Positions 23,284 through 30,516 of a stretch of DNA of 30,605 nucleotides are shown here, piece by piece (positions within the stretch are counted from its first letter, which is position 1; every line of letters begins with the position of its first letter). A program made the position numbers and the translations under genes. The notes under the pieces were generated by a model. The model was not told the DNA's origin. It did no database searches and saw only the letters and a list, made by a program, of their open reading frames with translations. Source of the stretch: JBKHAJ01 sp964641125. GTDB taxonomy: Bacteria; Spirochaetota; Spirochaetia; SPDA01; CAZSGZ01. The stretch is taken from contig CAZXMO010000043.1 in assembly GCA_964641125.1 (NCBI GenBank), positions 1-30,605 on the forward strand, given 5' to 3'.

Positions 23284-24792
23284 ATGCTCGCCGACGCAAA
23301 GGAAAGAAAACGTCTTGAAACATTAATAGAGATCAACACCCTCATCAATTCGAAGTATACCGATCCGAGGGCCCTTCTCACGCGGATAATCGAAAGCGCC
23401 ACCAAGCTTACCGAAGGAGCGGCATCGTCGCTCCTTCTACTGAATCAAGAGAACAAGAAGCTCTACTTCGAGATCGCCCTCGGTTCCAAGGGACCGGATG
23501 TCAAGAGATTCTCCTTGAGTCTCGGCGAAGGAATCGCCGGCTGGGTGGCGCTTCACAACACATCCCTCATCGTCAACGACGTCGACAAGGACTCAAGACA
23601 CTATGCGGAAATAGGCAAGCAGATCGGATTTCCTACCCGGACCCTCCTGGCCGTACCCATGCGGATCAAGGAGCAGTGCGTCGGAGTCATCGAGATCATC
23701 AACAAGAAGGACGGGAAGTACTTTACCAACGACGATCTGCGCTGGCTCGAGATCTTCGCCAATCAGGCCGCCCTGGCCATACAAAACGCCCGGTCATTCC
23801 AGAAGGTCTCCGACGAGCTCTCGGTTCTCCAGGACAAGGTGAACAAGGAATCGGGGTATCACACCTTTATCGGGAAGAGTCCGGTCACCATGGAAAAGCT
23901 CGAGGTAGCCAAAAAGGTCGCCCTTACGGACTCTTCCGTTTTGCTCTTAGGTGAAAGCGGAGTCGGAAAGGAGCTCTTCGCCGAGCAGATCCACCTCCAT
24001 AGTCCAAGAACCGACAAGCCTTTGATTCGGGTAAACTGCGCCGCTCTTCCCGAGCATCTCCTCGAGAGTGAGCTCTTCGGCCACGTCAAAGGGGCCTTTA
24101 CCGATGCCGTCAAGGACAGGAGGGGCCGCTTCGAGCTCGCCGACGGGGGGACCATCTTTTTAGACGAGATAGGGGAGGTTCCGGTCGCTCTTCAGACCAA
24201 GCTTCTGAGGGTTATCGAGAACAAGATCTTCGAGAAGGTGGGGAGCAGCGAATCGATAAAAGTCGACGTTCGCATCATCGCAGCGACCAACAAGAACCTC
24301 GCGGCGGCCATCGAAGAGGGGAGCTTCCGCACCGACCTCTACTACCGGTTGAATGTGCTTCCCCTCGAAATCCCCCCCTTGAGGCAGCGGAAGGAGGATA
24401 TCCTCGAACTCGCCGACTTCTTCCTCAAAAGGAGCAACAACGATGTGAAGAAGCAGGTAGCGGGCTTCACAGACGAAGCTGTGGAAATTCTCCTTTCCTA
24501 CGGCTGGCCCGGAAACGTTCGGGAGCTCGAAAACGTTATCGAGAGGTCGGTGGTTATGTGCTCCGACACGTATATCACCTCGAAGGATCTCTTTTTGGTT
24601 CCCTCGGGGGAGGGTGAAATCGAAAAGTACTCCGGGAAGACACTCAAAGAAGCCTTGAATCTCTTCAAGAAACACTATATAAAGAGCACGCTCGAGTCGT
24701 GCAACTGGGTACAGAAGGATGCCGCGGAAGCTCTGGACATCCAACGAACGTACCTGTCCCGATTGATCAAAGAGTATTCTATACATAAATGA
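23284..24792 (+). CDS. GAF-AAA+-Fis sigma-54-dependent transcriptional activator
   Basis: 502 residues in the NtrC/NifA-like layout. A GAF sensor domain (about 10-175; SSLLLLNQENKKLYFEIALG, LAVPMRIKEQCVGVIEIINK) is followed by an AAA+ domain with Walker A GESGVGKE (223-230), Walker B IFLDE (291-295), the arginine-finger region FRTDLYYRLNVLPLEIPPLR (about 348-366) and YGWPGNVRELENVIER. A Fis-type helix-turn-helix closes the protein (KDAAEALDIQRTYLSRLIKE). The sigma-54-contacting loop reads GAFTDA (270-275), not the canonical GAFTGA. Such proteins use ATP hydrolysis to open sigma-54 promoters; the GAF ligand is unknown. There is no receiver domain. GAGAAGGA precedes the ATG, 18 bases after cmk-rpsA. 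I found no convincing sigma-54 promoter in the window. Confidence 0.9.
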   Translation: MLADAKERKRLETLIEINTLINSKYTDPRALLTRIIESATKLTEGAASSLLLLNQENKKLYFEIALGSKGPDVKRFSLSLGEGIAGWVALHNTSLIVNDVDKDSRHYAEIGKQIGFPTRTLLAVPMRIKEQCVGVIEIINKKDGKYFTNDDLRWLEIFANQAALAIQNARSFQKVSDELSVLQDKVNKESGYHTFIGKSPVTMEKLEVAKKVALTDSSVLLLGESGVGKELFAEQIHLHSPRTDKPLIRVNCAALPEHLLESELFGHVKGAFTDAVKDRRGRFELADGGTIFLDEIGEVPVALQTKLLRVIENKIFEKVGSSESIKVDVRIIAATNKNLAAAIEEGSFRTDLYYRLNVLPLEIPPLRQRKEDILELADFFLKRSNNDVKKQVAGFTDEAVEILLSYGWPGNVRELENVIERSVVMCSDTYITSKDLFLVPSGEGEIEKYSGKTLKEALNLFKKHYIKSTLESCNWVQKDAAEALDIQRTYLSRLIKEYSIHK

Positions 24793-24809
24793 ATTTTTTG
24801 AGGTAAATA

Positions 24810-25502
24810 ATGCTTGACACACACGAACTATCGAAAAAACAGCAGATTCTCAACGCCCTTTCGAATTTTCTTACAAAGTACAGGACCGTTTTCATCATTC
24901 TACTCGTAATCATAATCGTCGGCCTCATCGCCTTTGCCGTTACCCGGGAAGTCATCATCAGGCGCGCGGAGGCCTCCGCGGTGATAGTCGAAGACCTTCA
25001 GAGGGATTACCAAGACTGGCTTACCGCCGTGGATGACGAGGTAAAACCGAACCTCGAGGAGTCGTGCAGGGACCAGGTCCAGGATATCTTGAACCGGTAT
25101 CCGAGGACTTACGCGGCCCAGCGGGCTTTCCTGGTCTTAGGCGGAATGGAATTCGAGCTGGAAAACTGGACCGAAGCGGAAAAGAGCTTCAAGAGTCTGT
25201 ACGACCGTTTTCCCGAAAGCTATCTGGGCGCGGTCGCCTTGTGGAATCTCTCGGTGGTATACGAACGGTCCGAAGCTCCCGAAGAGGCTTTGGAAAGCCT
25301 GGAAACCCTCGAGAGTGAGTACCGGGACACCTATCCGGATATGCCCCACGTTCTCTTTAATCTAGGGCGTATCGAGGAATCCCTCGGGAACATCGAAGGC
25401 GCTCGGGAGCGGTACAACGACATGGTCGATAATTTTCCGCGAAGTAATTGGACAAAACTCGCTCGAGACCGTATAATTCTCCTCGATCTCCAAGGGGAGT
25501 AG
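24810..25502 (+). CDS. Membrane-anchored TPR protein (YfgM-like layout)
   Basis: 230 residues. A short cytoplasmic N-terminus leads into one TM at about 27-47 (VFIILLVIIIVGLIAFAVTR), then a TPR-containing periplasmic part: AAQRAFLVLGGMEFELENWTEAEKSFKSLYDRFPES, AVALWNLSVVYERSEAPEEALE and LFNLGRIEESLGNIEGARERY (cited by landmarks LGGMEFELENWTEAEKSF and LGRIEESLGNIEGARERY). This is the layout of YfgM-type proteins, which associate with periplasmic chaperones and the Sec translocon in E. coli; identity by function is not established here. TTGAGG precedes the ATG at a normal distance. The next gene, the cyclase, starts 11 bases after the stop. Confidence 0.82.
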   Translation: MLDTHELSKKQQILNALSNFLTKYRTVFIILLVIIIVGLIAFAVTREVIIRRAEASAVIVEDLQRDYQDWLTAVDDEVKPNLEESCRDQVQDILNRYPRTYAAQRAFLVLGGMEFELENWTEAEKSFKSLYDRFPESYLGAVALWNLSVVYERSEAPEEALESLETLESEYRDTYPDMPHVLFNLGRIEESLGNIEGARERYNDMVDNFPRSNWTKLARDRIILLDLQGE

Positions 25503-25513
25503 AGGAGGATTAG

Positions 25514-27934
25514 ATGGGGAAGAAAAAGGCGAAAATTCTCGAAACCAGGTATTTCGGACTGTTTATCGGCCTTTTCATCGCCGCTGTCTTTTTTCTCCTC
25601 TTCTGGACGGCGGAATTTCCCCTTTTAAAGACCCTCGAGCTCAAGATGCTCGATGTCCACTTCAACTTCAAGAACGTCTTTACCCGTACGAGCATTCAAG
25701 AAGGGGTAAGCCTGGAGTCCCGTAATCCCGATATTAGCCGGGATCTTTTGATTATCGGAATCGATTTCAAGAGCTTAGGCGATTTTGGGAAGTGGCCCTT
25801 TCCCCGCTATCGTCACGCCGATCTCATGAACTCCTTCGCCCGTATCCAGAACCAGACGGAGCGGGAACGGGCCCTCTTCCTCGACGTCTTCTTCATCGAG
25901 CCCGACGACAAGGCATATAACGATGTCCTCCTGGTCAACGCAATAGAGAACAACGAGAGGGTGTTCTTGGAGACCGTATTAGACGAGGTTCCCCCCGCGT
26001 CAGATATTGCCGAGGACTATTTTACCCGTCAGGACATTCTCTACGAAAATTACGGTGAGATACGAAATATATCCGGCGACTGGCGGGAAATGGAATATTT
26101 CCTCGGCCTCCAGCCGCCGCTGCAGCCCTACGCCCGGGCGACCTACGGGTACGGCCACGCCAACTTTCAGAGGGATATCGACAAGATCTACCGCCGGCAG
26201 GCACTGGTCGCCAAGTCATCGGTCCTTATAGATCTCTACCGGTTGGATAACCTCTCCGTCGGAACACCGGTCGATCCGGATAATTTCGAGCGTTTGGCAT
26301 GGTTCGATAAGGAACAGCGCCTTCACAACGTTCCCTATCCCCTGACGGAAGAGTCCCTTGCCCAGCTGCGCCGGGAGATGGAAGCGAAAGCGCCTGTAAA
26401 GACAGTGGATACCAACGACGATGGACAGCCCGATGACGCCTATTACCTTATTAGGAAGTACCGTGATCACTTTGTTCCGGCAATAACCCTCTCCTTGGCC
26501 TTGGAATATTTCAACAAGGATCTCGACGATATCGATGTAGTACTCGGTGAGCATATTCTTATTCCCGATCCCGAGGTTTTCGATGTCGAGCTCCAGGAGT
26601 GGGTGCCCTATGAGCGTACGGTCCGGAAAGCCCGCTACGACGGCGAGGGAAATCTGACCCGCCCCGAACTGACCGAGAGGGTAGAGGATATTCGAATCCC
26701 CATCGATTCGAACGGAAGAATGCTCATCAACTACATGGGGCCGCCCTCCTTCGCATCCCCCGGCGCTCCGCAGACCTTTCCGGTCCGCTCTTTCTCCGGA
26801 TACGCCTCACGCGTACCCGGTCCCGACCCGGAATCGTGGCCCCGGACCAAGGCCGTGGGGAATACCATCCTTATGGTCGGTCCCTTTGCCCGGGGAATGG
26901 CCGCGGATCAAAAGCCGACCCCCTACGGGTTGATGTACGGTGTCGAGATTCATACCAACAGTCTCAACACCCTCCTCATGGGAAACTTCCTCCGAAACGC
27001 TTCTATCTGGATAGACGGACTCATACTCTTAGGGCTTGTCATGCTCACCGCCTTCATGACGTCCCGTTTGTCCACGATCTGGTCCCTCATAGCTTCGGTA
27101 ATGCTTATCTTCGTCTTCTTTATAGGTGTTACCCTAATTTTCGACGAGAGTTCCTACATTCTCAATTTTTCGACCCCGGCAATCGCCGTCTTTTTCGGAT
27201 TCTTGAGCGTCGTGGTGTACCGCATCATGACCGAGGAGCGGGACAAAGCTCGTATCCGTGATATGTTCGGGAAATACGTGAGCCCCAAGGTCGTCGATCA
27301 GATCCTCGAAAATCCTCCCGAGCTCGGAGGAACCGACAAGAATATTACCGTGTGTTTCTCCGACATCAGGGGATTCACGACCCTTTCCGAAAGCATGACC
27401 CCCCAGGAGCTGGTGGGTCACCTCAATCTCTATCTGACGGCAATGACCGACATCATCCTAGACTACGAAGGAACCCTGGACAAATACGTGGGAGACGAAA
27501 TTATGTGGTTCTTCGGCGCCCCGGTTCCTCAGGAGGACCACGCCCTGCGTGCGTGTAAATGCGTTTTGAAACAGATGCAGAAGCTGAATGAGCTCAATGA
27601 AGGATGGTCCGACGAAAGAAAGATAAACATCGGAATCGGAGTGAATTCCGGGATTATGACCGTCGGGAACATGGGGTCCTTAGGCCGGATGAACTATACC
27701 GTTACCGGAGACAACGTAAACCTCGGAGCACGTCTCGAGGGGACTAACAAGCAGTACGGGACAAATGTTATCATCAGCGAATTTACCTACGGCCTCGTCA
27801 AAAACAAGGTCATAGTCCGGGAGCTCGATAATATCCGGGTCAAGGGTAAGAACAAGCCCGTTCTTATCTATGAGCTTATCGACGTTCCGGAAGGAATCGA
27901 TCCGCCGGCTAAACCCGATGAGAAACAAGGGTAG
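25514..27934 (+). CDS. CHASE2-domain class III adenylate cyclase
   Basis: 806 residues. An N-terminal TM (about 13-33), a large periplasmic CHASE2 sensor region (about 40-490; DVHFNFKN, IGIDFKSLGDFGKWPFPR), three TMs (about 497-575), and a C-terminal class III cyclase (about 595-790). Metal ligands are Asp617 (FSDIRGF) and Asp661 (KYVGDE). Lys657 and Thr729 (NYTVTGD) are the purine-selecting pair typical of bacterial adenylate cyclases with Thr in place of Asp. Asn736 and Arg740 (VNLGAR) are the transition-state residues, so the enzyme should be active and make cAMP. The sensor domain holds a calcium-loop-like motif DTNDDGQPDD at 299-308. AGGAGG precedes the ATG. A predicted lipoprotein gene overlaps its 3' end by 17 bases. 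Confidence 0.92.
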   Translation: MGKKKAKILETRYFGLFIGLFIAAVFFLLFWTAEFPLLKTLELKMLDVHFNFKNVFTRTSIQEGVSLESRNPDISRDLLIIGIDFKSLGDFGKWPFPRYRHADLMNSFARIQNQTERERALFLDVFFIEPDDKAYNDVLLVNAIENNERVFLETVLDEVPPASDIAEDYFTRQDILYENYGEIRNISGDWREMEYFLGLQPPLQPYARATYGYGHANFQRDIDKIYRRQALVAKSSVLIDLYRLDNLSVGTPVDPDNFERLAWFDKEQRLHNVPYPLTEESLAQLRREMEAKAPVKTVDTNDDGQPDDAYYLIRKYRDHFVPAITLSLALEYFNKDLDDIDVVLGEHILIPDPEVFDVELQEWVPYERTVRKARYDGEGNLTRPELTERVEDIRIPIDSNGRMLINYMGPPSFASPGAPQTFPVRSFSGYASRVPGPDPESWPRTKAVGNTILMVGPFARGMAADQKPTPYGLMYGVEIHTNSLNTLLMGNFLRNASIWIDGLILLGLVMLTAFMTSRLSTIWSLIASVMLIFVFFIGVTLIFDESSYILNFSTPAIAVFFGFLSVVVYRIMTEERDKARIRDMFGKYVSPKVVDQILENPPELGGTDKNITVCFSDIRGFTTLSESMTPQELVGHLNLYLTAMTDIILDYEGTLDKYVGDEIMWFFGAPVPQEDHALRACKCVLKQMQKLNELNEGWSDERKINIGIGVNSGIMTVGNMGSLGRMNYTVTGDNVNLGARLEGTNKQYGTNVIISEFTYGLVKNKVIVRELDNIRVKGKNKPVLIYELIDVPEGIDPPAKPDEKQG

Positions 27935-28634
27935 GGGGTCTCGAACCCCGGGACCGGTCCGTGCGACCGCGCTCGCCGCGGCGCTCCTTCTAGCTTCCGC
28001 TTTCATCCTCGCCCCCGGCTGCGGGATCCAGTCGTTCCCGTATCTGGCCCCCGTAAAAGACGAGGACATAGACGAGCCGTTCGATGCAAACGAACCCTTT
28101 AAATTCTTTAACAATACCGACAACGATCCTACTTACTTCTACGGCTACGAGATATACTACAAGTTTTATTCCACTGCCGACGGCTCCGTTTTCGAGACCG
28201 AAGAGCAGACCCTTATAGACGGAGCGTCCTTATCACAAGCGACGAGCACCTTAGGCTTCCGCCGTCTCGTCGAGAATGGCGATGCGGTTACAAAACCCCT
28301 TATCTATGTCGAGCCGGTCAACAGAAACTCGCGCTTTCAAAACGCCATCGACTTCTCACAGGTATCGGACGGCTCTTTCCCGTCTATTTCCTACAATGCC
28401 GAAAGCTTCCAAGCCGCCCGCTACGTAGAGGGCCCGGGGGGCATAATCGGGTATTATTCCTTTTCTCCCGACGAGCTCACGGAAATCTACGATGATATAA
28501 CCTCAGATATGCTCACCGGATCCGATATACGCCTGGCCCTGATCGTCTTTACCTACGGAAAGGAGAATATATATCAGGACCTGTACAGTCTCGAGGCGGC
28601 ATATCTCGGTTCCGTAATACTTGGGACACCGTAA
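27918..28634 (+). CDS. Predicted lipoprotein of unknown function
   Basis: 238 residues from ATG 27918. The N-terminus is basic and then hydrophobic (RATALAAALLLASAFILAPGC). Cys35 follows ILAPG, a relaxed lipobox of the kind spirochaetes tolerate, since Pro at -2 would be unusual for E. coli. The mature part is acidic and aromatic-rich with no repeats (FFNNTDNDPTYFYGYEIYYK, GSDIRLALIVFTYGKENIYQ). I do not recognise the family. The start lies inside the last 17 bases of the cyclase gene and lacks its own Shine-Dalgarno motif, so it is probably translated by coupling. That makes a role near the cyclase's periplasmic sensor possible, though this is inference. An upstream in-frame start at 27870 would only add a cytoplasmic tail. 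Confidence 0.75.
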   Translation: MRNKGRGSRTPGPVRATALAAALLLASAFILAPGCGIQSFPYLAPVKDEDIDEPFDANEPFKFFNNTDNDPTYFYGYEIYYKFYSTADGSVFETEEQTLIDGASLSQATSTLGFRRLVENGDAVTKPLIYVEPVNRNSRFQNAIDFSQVSDGSFPSISYNAESFQAARYVEGPGGIIGYYSFSPDELTEIYDDITSDMLTGSDIRLALIVFTYGKENIYQDLYSLEAAYLGSVILGTP

Positions 28635-28652
28635 GCTGTTTCATCGTCTTTC

Positions 28653-28681
28653 TTGAGATATTTTACGCAATTTGATATAAC
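28653..28681 (+). promoter_or_regulatory. Sigma-70-type promoter for the 93-residue membrane protein
   Basis: -35 TTGAGA (28653-28658), exactly 17 bases, -10 TATAAC (28676-28681). The predicted start near 28688 leaves a leader of about 25 nt with a strong AGGAGGGG ribosome-binding site at 28701-28708. Confidence 0.7.
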
Positions 28682-28712
28682 TCTACGTACACAAAGGTAC
28701 AGGAGGGGAACC

Positions 28713-28994
28713 GTGTTCAACTATTTTTTCAACATCGGACTGACGTACTTCGTTATCGGGTTCGCCGTTGCTATTTTCTTCTACTTCGTACTCAAGAAAC
28801 CGATCTTCGGTAAGTTCTGGGGTACCCTCATCGTCGCCCTGGTCGGAGCCTTCCTCGGCGGGGTTATCGAGTTTTTCTTCGCCGACATTATCGAAAAGCT
28901 CGCTAATCTGAATAATTCGGTAAATATATTTCCCCCGATTATTACGTCTTTTGTCCTTATCTGGCTGTTCTCGACGGTGAGCGACAAGAAATAG
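28713..28994 (+). CDS. Small three-TM membrane protein
   Basis: 93 residues from GTG 28713, chosen because AGGAGGGG lies 4-5 bases upstream; the in-frame TTG at 28653 is actually the promoter's -35 box. Three hydrophobic segments are visible: about 7-27 (NIGLTYFVIGFAVAIFFYFV), 35-57 (GKFWGTLIVALVGAFLGGVI) and 70-87 (PPIITSFVLIWLFST). The glycine-spaced second segment is reminiscent of small GlsB/YmgE-type membrane proteins, but the match is too weak to assign. It has its own promoter, separate from the cyclase operon. A non-coding, inverted-repeat-bounded segment follows its stop. Confidence 0.72.
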   Translation: MFNYFFNIGLTYFVIGFAVAIFFYFVLKKPIFGKFWGTLIVALVGAFLGGVIEFFFADIIEKLANLNNSVNIFPPIITSFVLIWLFSTVSDKK

Positions 28995-29007
28995 TAGGTA
29001 GAGTACC

Positions 29008-29158
29008 GAAGATTGCTAGAAACGAGCCGGCCGTACATCGAGGGGTGGGCAAACACAGTCGAGGCTGTTCACACGCCTCTACGGGGTTTCTCGTGGATCT
29101 GAGGGGATATTTTTGAGCATTATGATCGGGACAGGCATAAAAAAATCTAGCAATCTTC
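29008..29158. repeat. Non-coding segment bounded by 13-bp inverted repeats
   Basis: GAAGATTGCTAGA (29008-29020) and its exact reverse complement TCTAGCAATCTTC (29146-29158) enclose 125 bases with no credible gene. A smaller hairpin GAGGC (29061-29065)/GCCTC (29075-29079) lies inside, and ACGAG (29022-29026)/CTCGT (29092-29096) could extend pairing. No obvious target-site duplication flanks it, and there is no T-run after either arm in the outward direction. It could be a structured RNA closed by a long stem, a small transposon remnant, or a 3'-end structure shared by the two converging genes. I do not recognise a known RNA family. Confidence 0.6.
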
Positions 29159-29164
29159 CCGACA

Positions 29165-29437
29165 CTACCCAAACATCCCCAGCTCACGTTCCATCTGCGC
29201 GCGCAGAGAATCGATAAACTCTCTGAGCTTCGCATTTTCCTCTCTCAGGTGCTTGATCTCGGCGAGCATCCATTCCACATCCTCCCGGGCATCCTCGAGA
29301 TCAAATTTGTATTCGTTCTTCGGATTGAATTTGAACCAGAAGAGCTGAGAGCCGTTGCGCTTCTTCCGGGCGAAGTATTTCTCTATTCTATCTATTCTGT
29401 CATCGATACCGCTTTCGCTTTTATTTTCATCGGGCAT
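29165..29437 (-). CDS. Small coiled-coil protein of unknown function
   Basis: 90 residues from the ATG at 29437-29435; a GTG at 29452 would add five residues. The N-terminal half is charged with a basic-aromatic patch (IEKYFARKKRNGSQLFWFKF). The C-terminal half is a clear heptad-like helix (DAREDVEWMLAEIKHLREEN, then AKLREFIDSLRAQMERELG) that should form a coiled coil. No family recognised. A TTGGAT-17-TATTAT promoter ends 5 bases before the ATG, which would make the message leaderless; no Shine-Dalgarno motif is visible. Alternatively it is coupled to a small upstream reading frame that overlaps its first 11 bases. It converges on the 93-residue membrane protein gene. Confidence 0.65.
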   Translation of the reverse strand: MPDENKSESGIDDRIDRIEKYFARKKRNGSQLFWFKFNPKNEYKFDLEDAREDVEWMLAEIKHLREENAKLREFIDSLRAQMERELGMFG

Positions 29438-29630
29438 ACCGTATAATATCACCCGAAAGGGGATAATCCAACAGCTTTTGATTCTTTCGCGGCCACAGCT
29501 CTCTCCCTTTTCCGTCTACGTAACTTCCGATAATATATATTCTGTCTACTACTATTGACATTTCTCGTTTCACGACATAATGCGGTGTTTCACGCCAGTT
29601 CTTAACGAATATGCGTTCATGCTTGTACAC
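29427..29630 (-). CDS. Possible small upstream gene (67 residues), uncertain
   Basis: An open frame from GTG 29630 to TGA 29427 encodes a basic 67-residue protein with ordinary composition (MYKHERIFVKNWRETPHYVV at the start; PLSGDIIRYAR at the end). In its favour, it ends 11 bases inside the 90-residue gene, a typical coupled overlap, and otherwise fills a 231-base gap. Against it, the only Shine-Dalgarno-like GGGGAG is a single base from the GTG, and promoter-like elements for the coiled-coil gene and mazG lie within it. No family recognised. Confidence 0.33.
   Translation of the reverse strand: MYKHERIFVKNWRETPHYVVKREMSIVVDRIYIIGSYVDGKGRELWPRKNQKLLDYPLSGDIIRYAR
29443..29471 (-). promoter_or_regulatory. 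Candidate promoter for the 90-residue coiled-coil gene (leaderless)
   Basis: On the minus strand: -35 TTGGAT (29471-29466), 17-base spacer, -10 TATTAT (29448-29443). The A of the ATG is the sixth base after the -10, about where transcription should begin, so the message would have no 5' leader. Confidence 0.45.
29555..29581 (+). promoter_or_regulatory. Possible upstream promoter of mazG (distal)
   Basis: A perfect -35 TTGACA at 29555-29560 is followed by CATAAT (29576-29581) after 15 bases, short of the optimum; the hexamer at 17 bases (TAATGC) is poor. It would give a leader of about 95 nt to mazG. Confidence 0.3.
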
Positions 29631-29651
29631 TCCCCGGCGGCCTGATATGAT
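29623..29651 (+). promoter_or_regulatory. Proximal promoter candidate of mazG
   Basis: -35 TTGTAC (29623-29628), 17-base spacer, -10 TATGAT (29646-29651). The predicted start near 29658 leaves about 26 nt of leader containing GAGGA (29671-29675) ahead of ATG 29684. Confidence 0.5.
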
Positions 29652-29683
29652 TGTCGCGAAATCTACCTACGAGGATATACAAG

Positions 29684-30490
29684 ATGGGAAATAAGAAGGA
29701 TGCGATTGACGGTTTCAAAAGGCTCTACAAGATCATCAAACGGCTTCGGGGAAAAAAGGGGTGCGCCTGGGACAGGAAACAAACGGTTGAATCCCTCTCC
29801 CCCTCTCTCATAGAAGAGGTGTTCGAATATATCGACACGGTACAGGAAAAAGACTTTATCCATATGCGCGAAGAAATCGGCGATATTTTTCTTCTCGTCA
29901 CCATGCTCGCCTTTATCAATCAGCAGAACAAAAAATTCACCGTCGCCGACAGCCTCAACGAGATATGCGAAAAGCTCATACGGCGTCATCCTCACGTATT
30001 TACCCGGCAAAGGCTCGACGATCCCGACAAGATAATCCACCAATGGAACGAGATAAAGAAGCACACCGAGGGAAGGAATGCTCACCCATCGGCCCTCGAT
30101 TCGGTTCCCAGGACTATTCCGCCCCTCGAGAGATCTCTTCAGATTCAGAAAAAAGCCGCCGCCGAGGGATTCGATTGGCAGGATGTCGCCGGTGTATTTG
30201 AAAAATTCGAGGAGGAGCTCGATGAGCTTCGTTCAGCGGCGGATGAATCTTCAGCATCGGGAGACAAGGGGGTCCTGGAGGATGAGATCGGTGATATGTT
30301 TTTCACACTGGTCAATCTATCACGCTACTTCGGTATCGACCCTTCCGCGGCTCTTCACCGGTGTAACCGGAAGTTTGTCCGGCGCTATAAATATATCGAG
30401 GAAACTCTCAAGAAAGAAAATTCCTCGGTTTCCTCGACGCACATAGACAAGCTCGAATCTATCTGGCAGGAGTCTAAGAGGCACAACTGA
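29684..30490 (+). CDS. mazG: Nucleoside triphosphate pyrophosphohydrolase MazG
   Basis: All-alpha NTP pyrophosphatase that hydrolyses (d)NTPs to monophosphates, cleaning the nucleotide pool; in E. coli it also lowers ppGpp under stress. 268 residues, the two-domain length. The N-terminal domain has the MazG start (GFKRLYKIIKRLRGKKGCAW, DRKQTVESLSPSLIEEVFE) and metal-binding EEVFE and EEIGD. The C-terminal domain repeats the pattern (FEEELDEL, DEIGDMFFTLVNLSRY), linked by PPLERSLQIQKKAAAEGFDW. Both metal sites look intact. ATG 29684 has GAGGA upstream and starts at the normal family position; an in-frame start at 29651 coincides with the promoter -10. It converges with a minus-strand gene 26 bases downstream. 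Confidence 0.94.
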   Translation: MGNKKDAIDGFKRLYKIIKRLRGKKGCAWDRKQTVESLSPSLIEEVFEYIDTVQEKDFIHMREEIGDIFLLVTMLAFINQQNKKFTVADSLNEICEKLIRRHPHVFTRQRLDDPDKIIHQWNEIKKHTEGRNAHPSALDSVPRTIPPLERSLQIQKKAAAEGFDWQDVAGVFEKFEEELDELRSAADESSASGDKGVLEDEIGDMFFTLVNLSRYFGIDPSAALHRCNRKFVRRYKYIEETLKKENSSVSSTHIDKLESIWQESKRHN

Positions 30491-30516
30491 GCTGAAATTC
30501 CGGTGGTACCGACACC

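Noticed and set aside
29355..29558. 67-codon + strand frame opposite the small minus-strand genes
   Set aside because: No ribosome-binding site, low-complexity hydrophobic shadow composition, and it overlaps the better-supported minus-strand coiled-coil gene.
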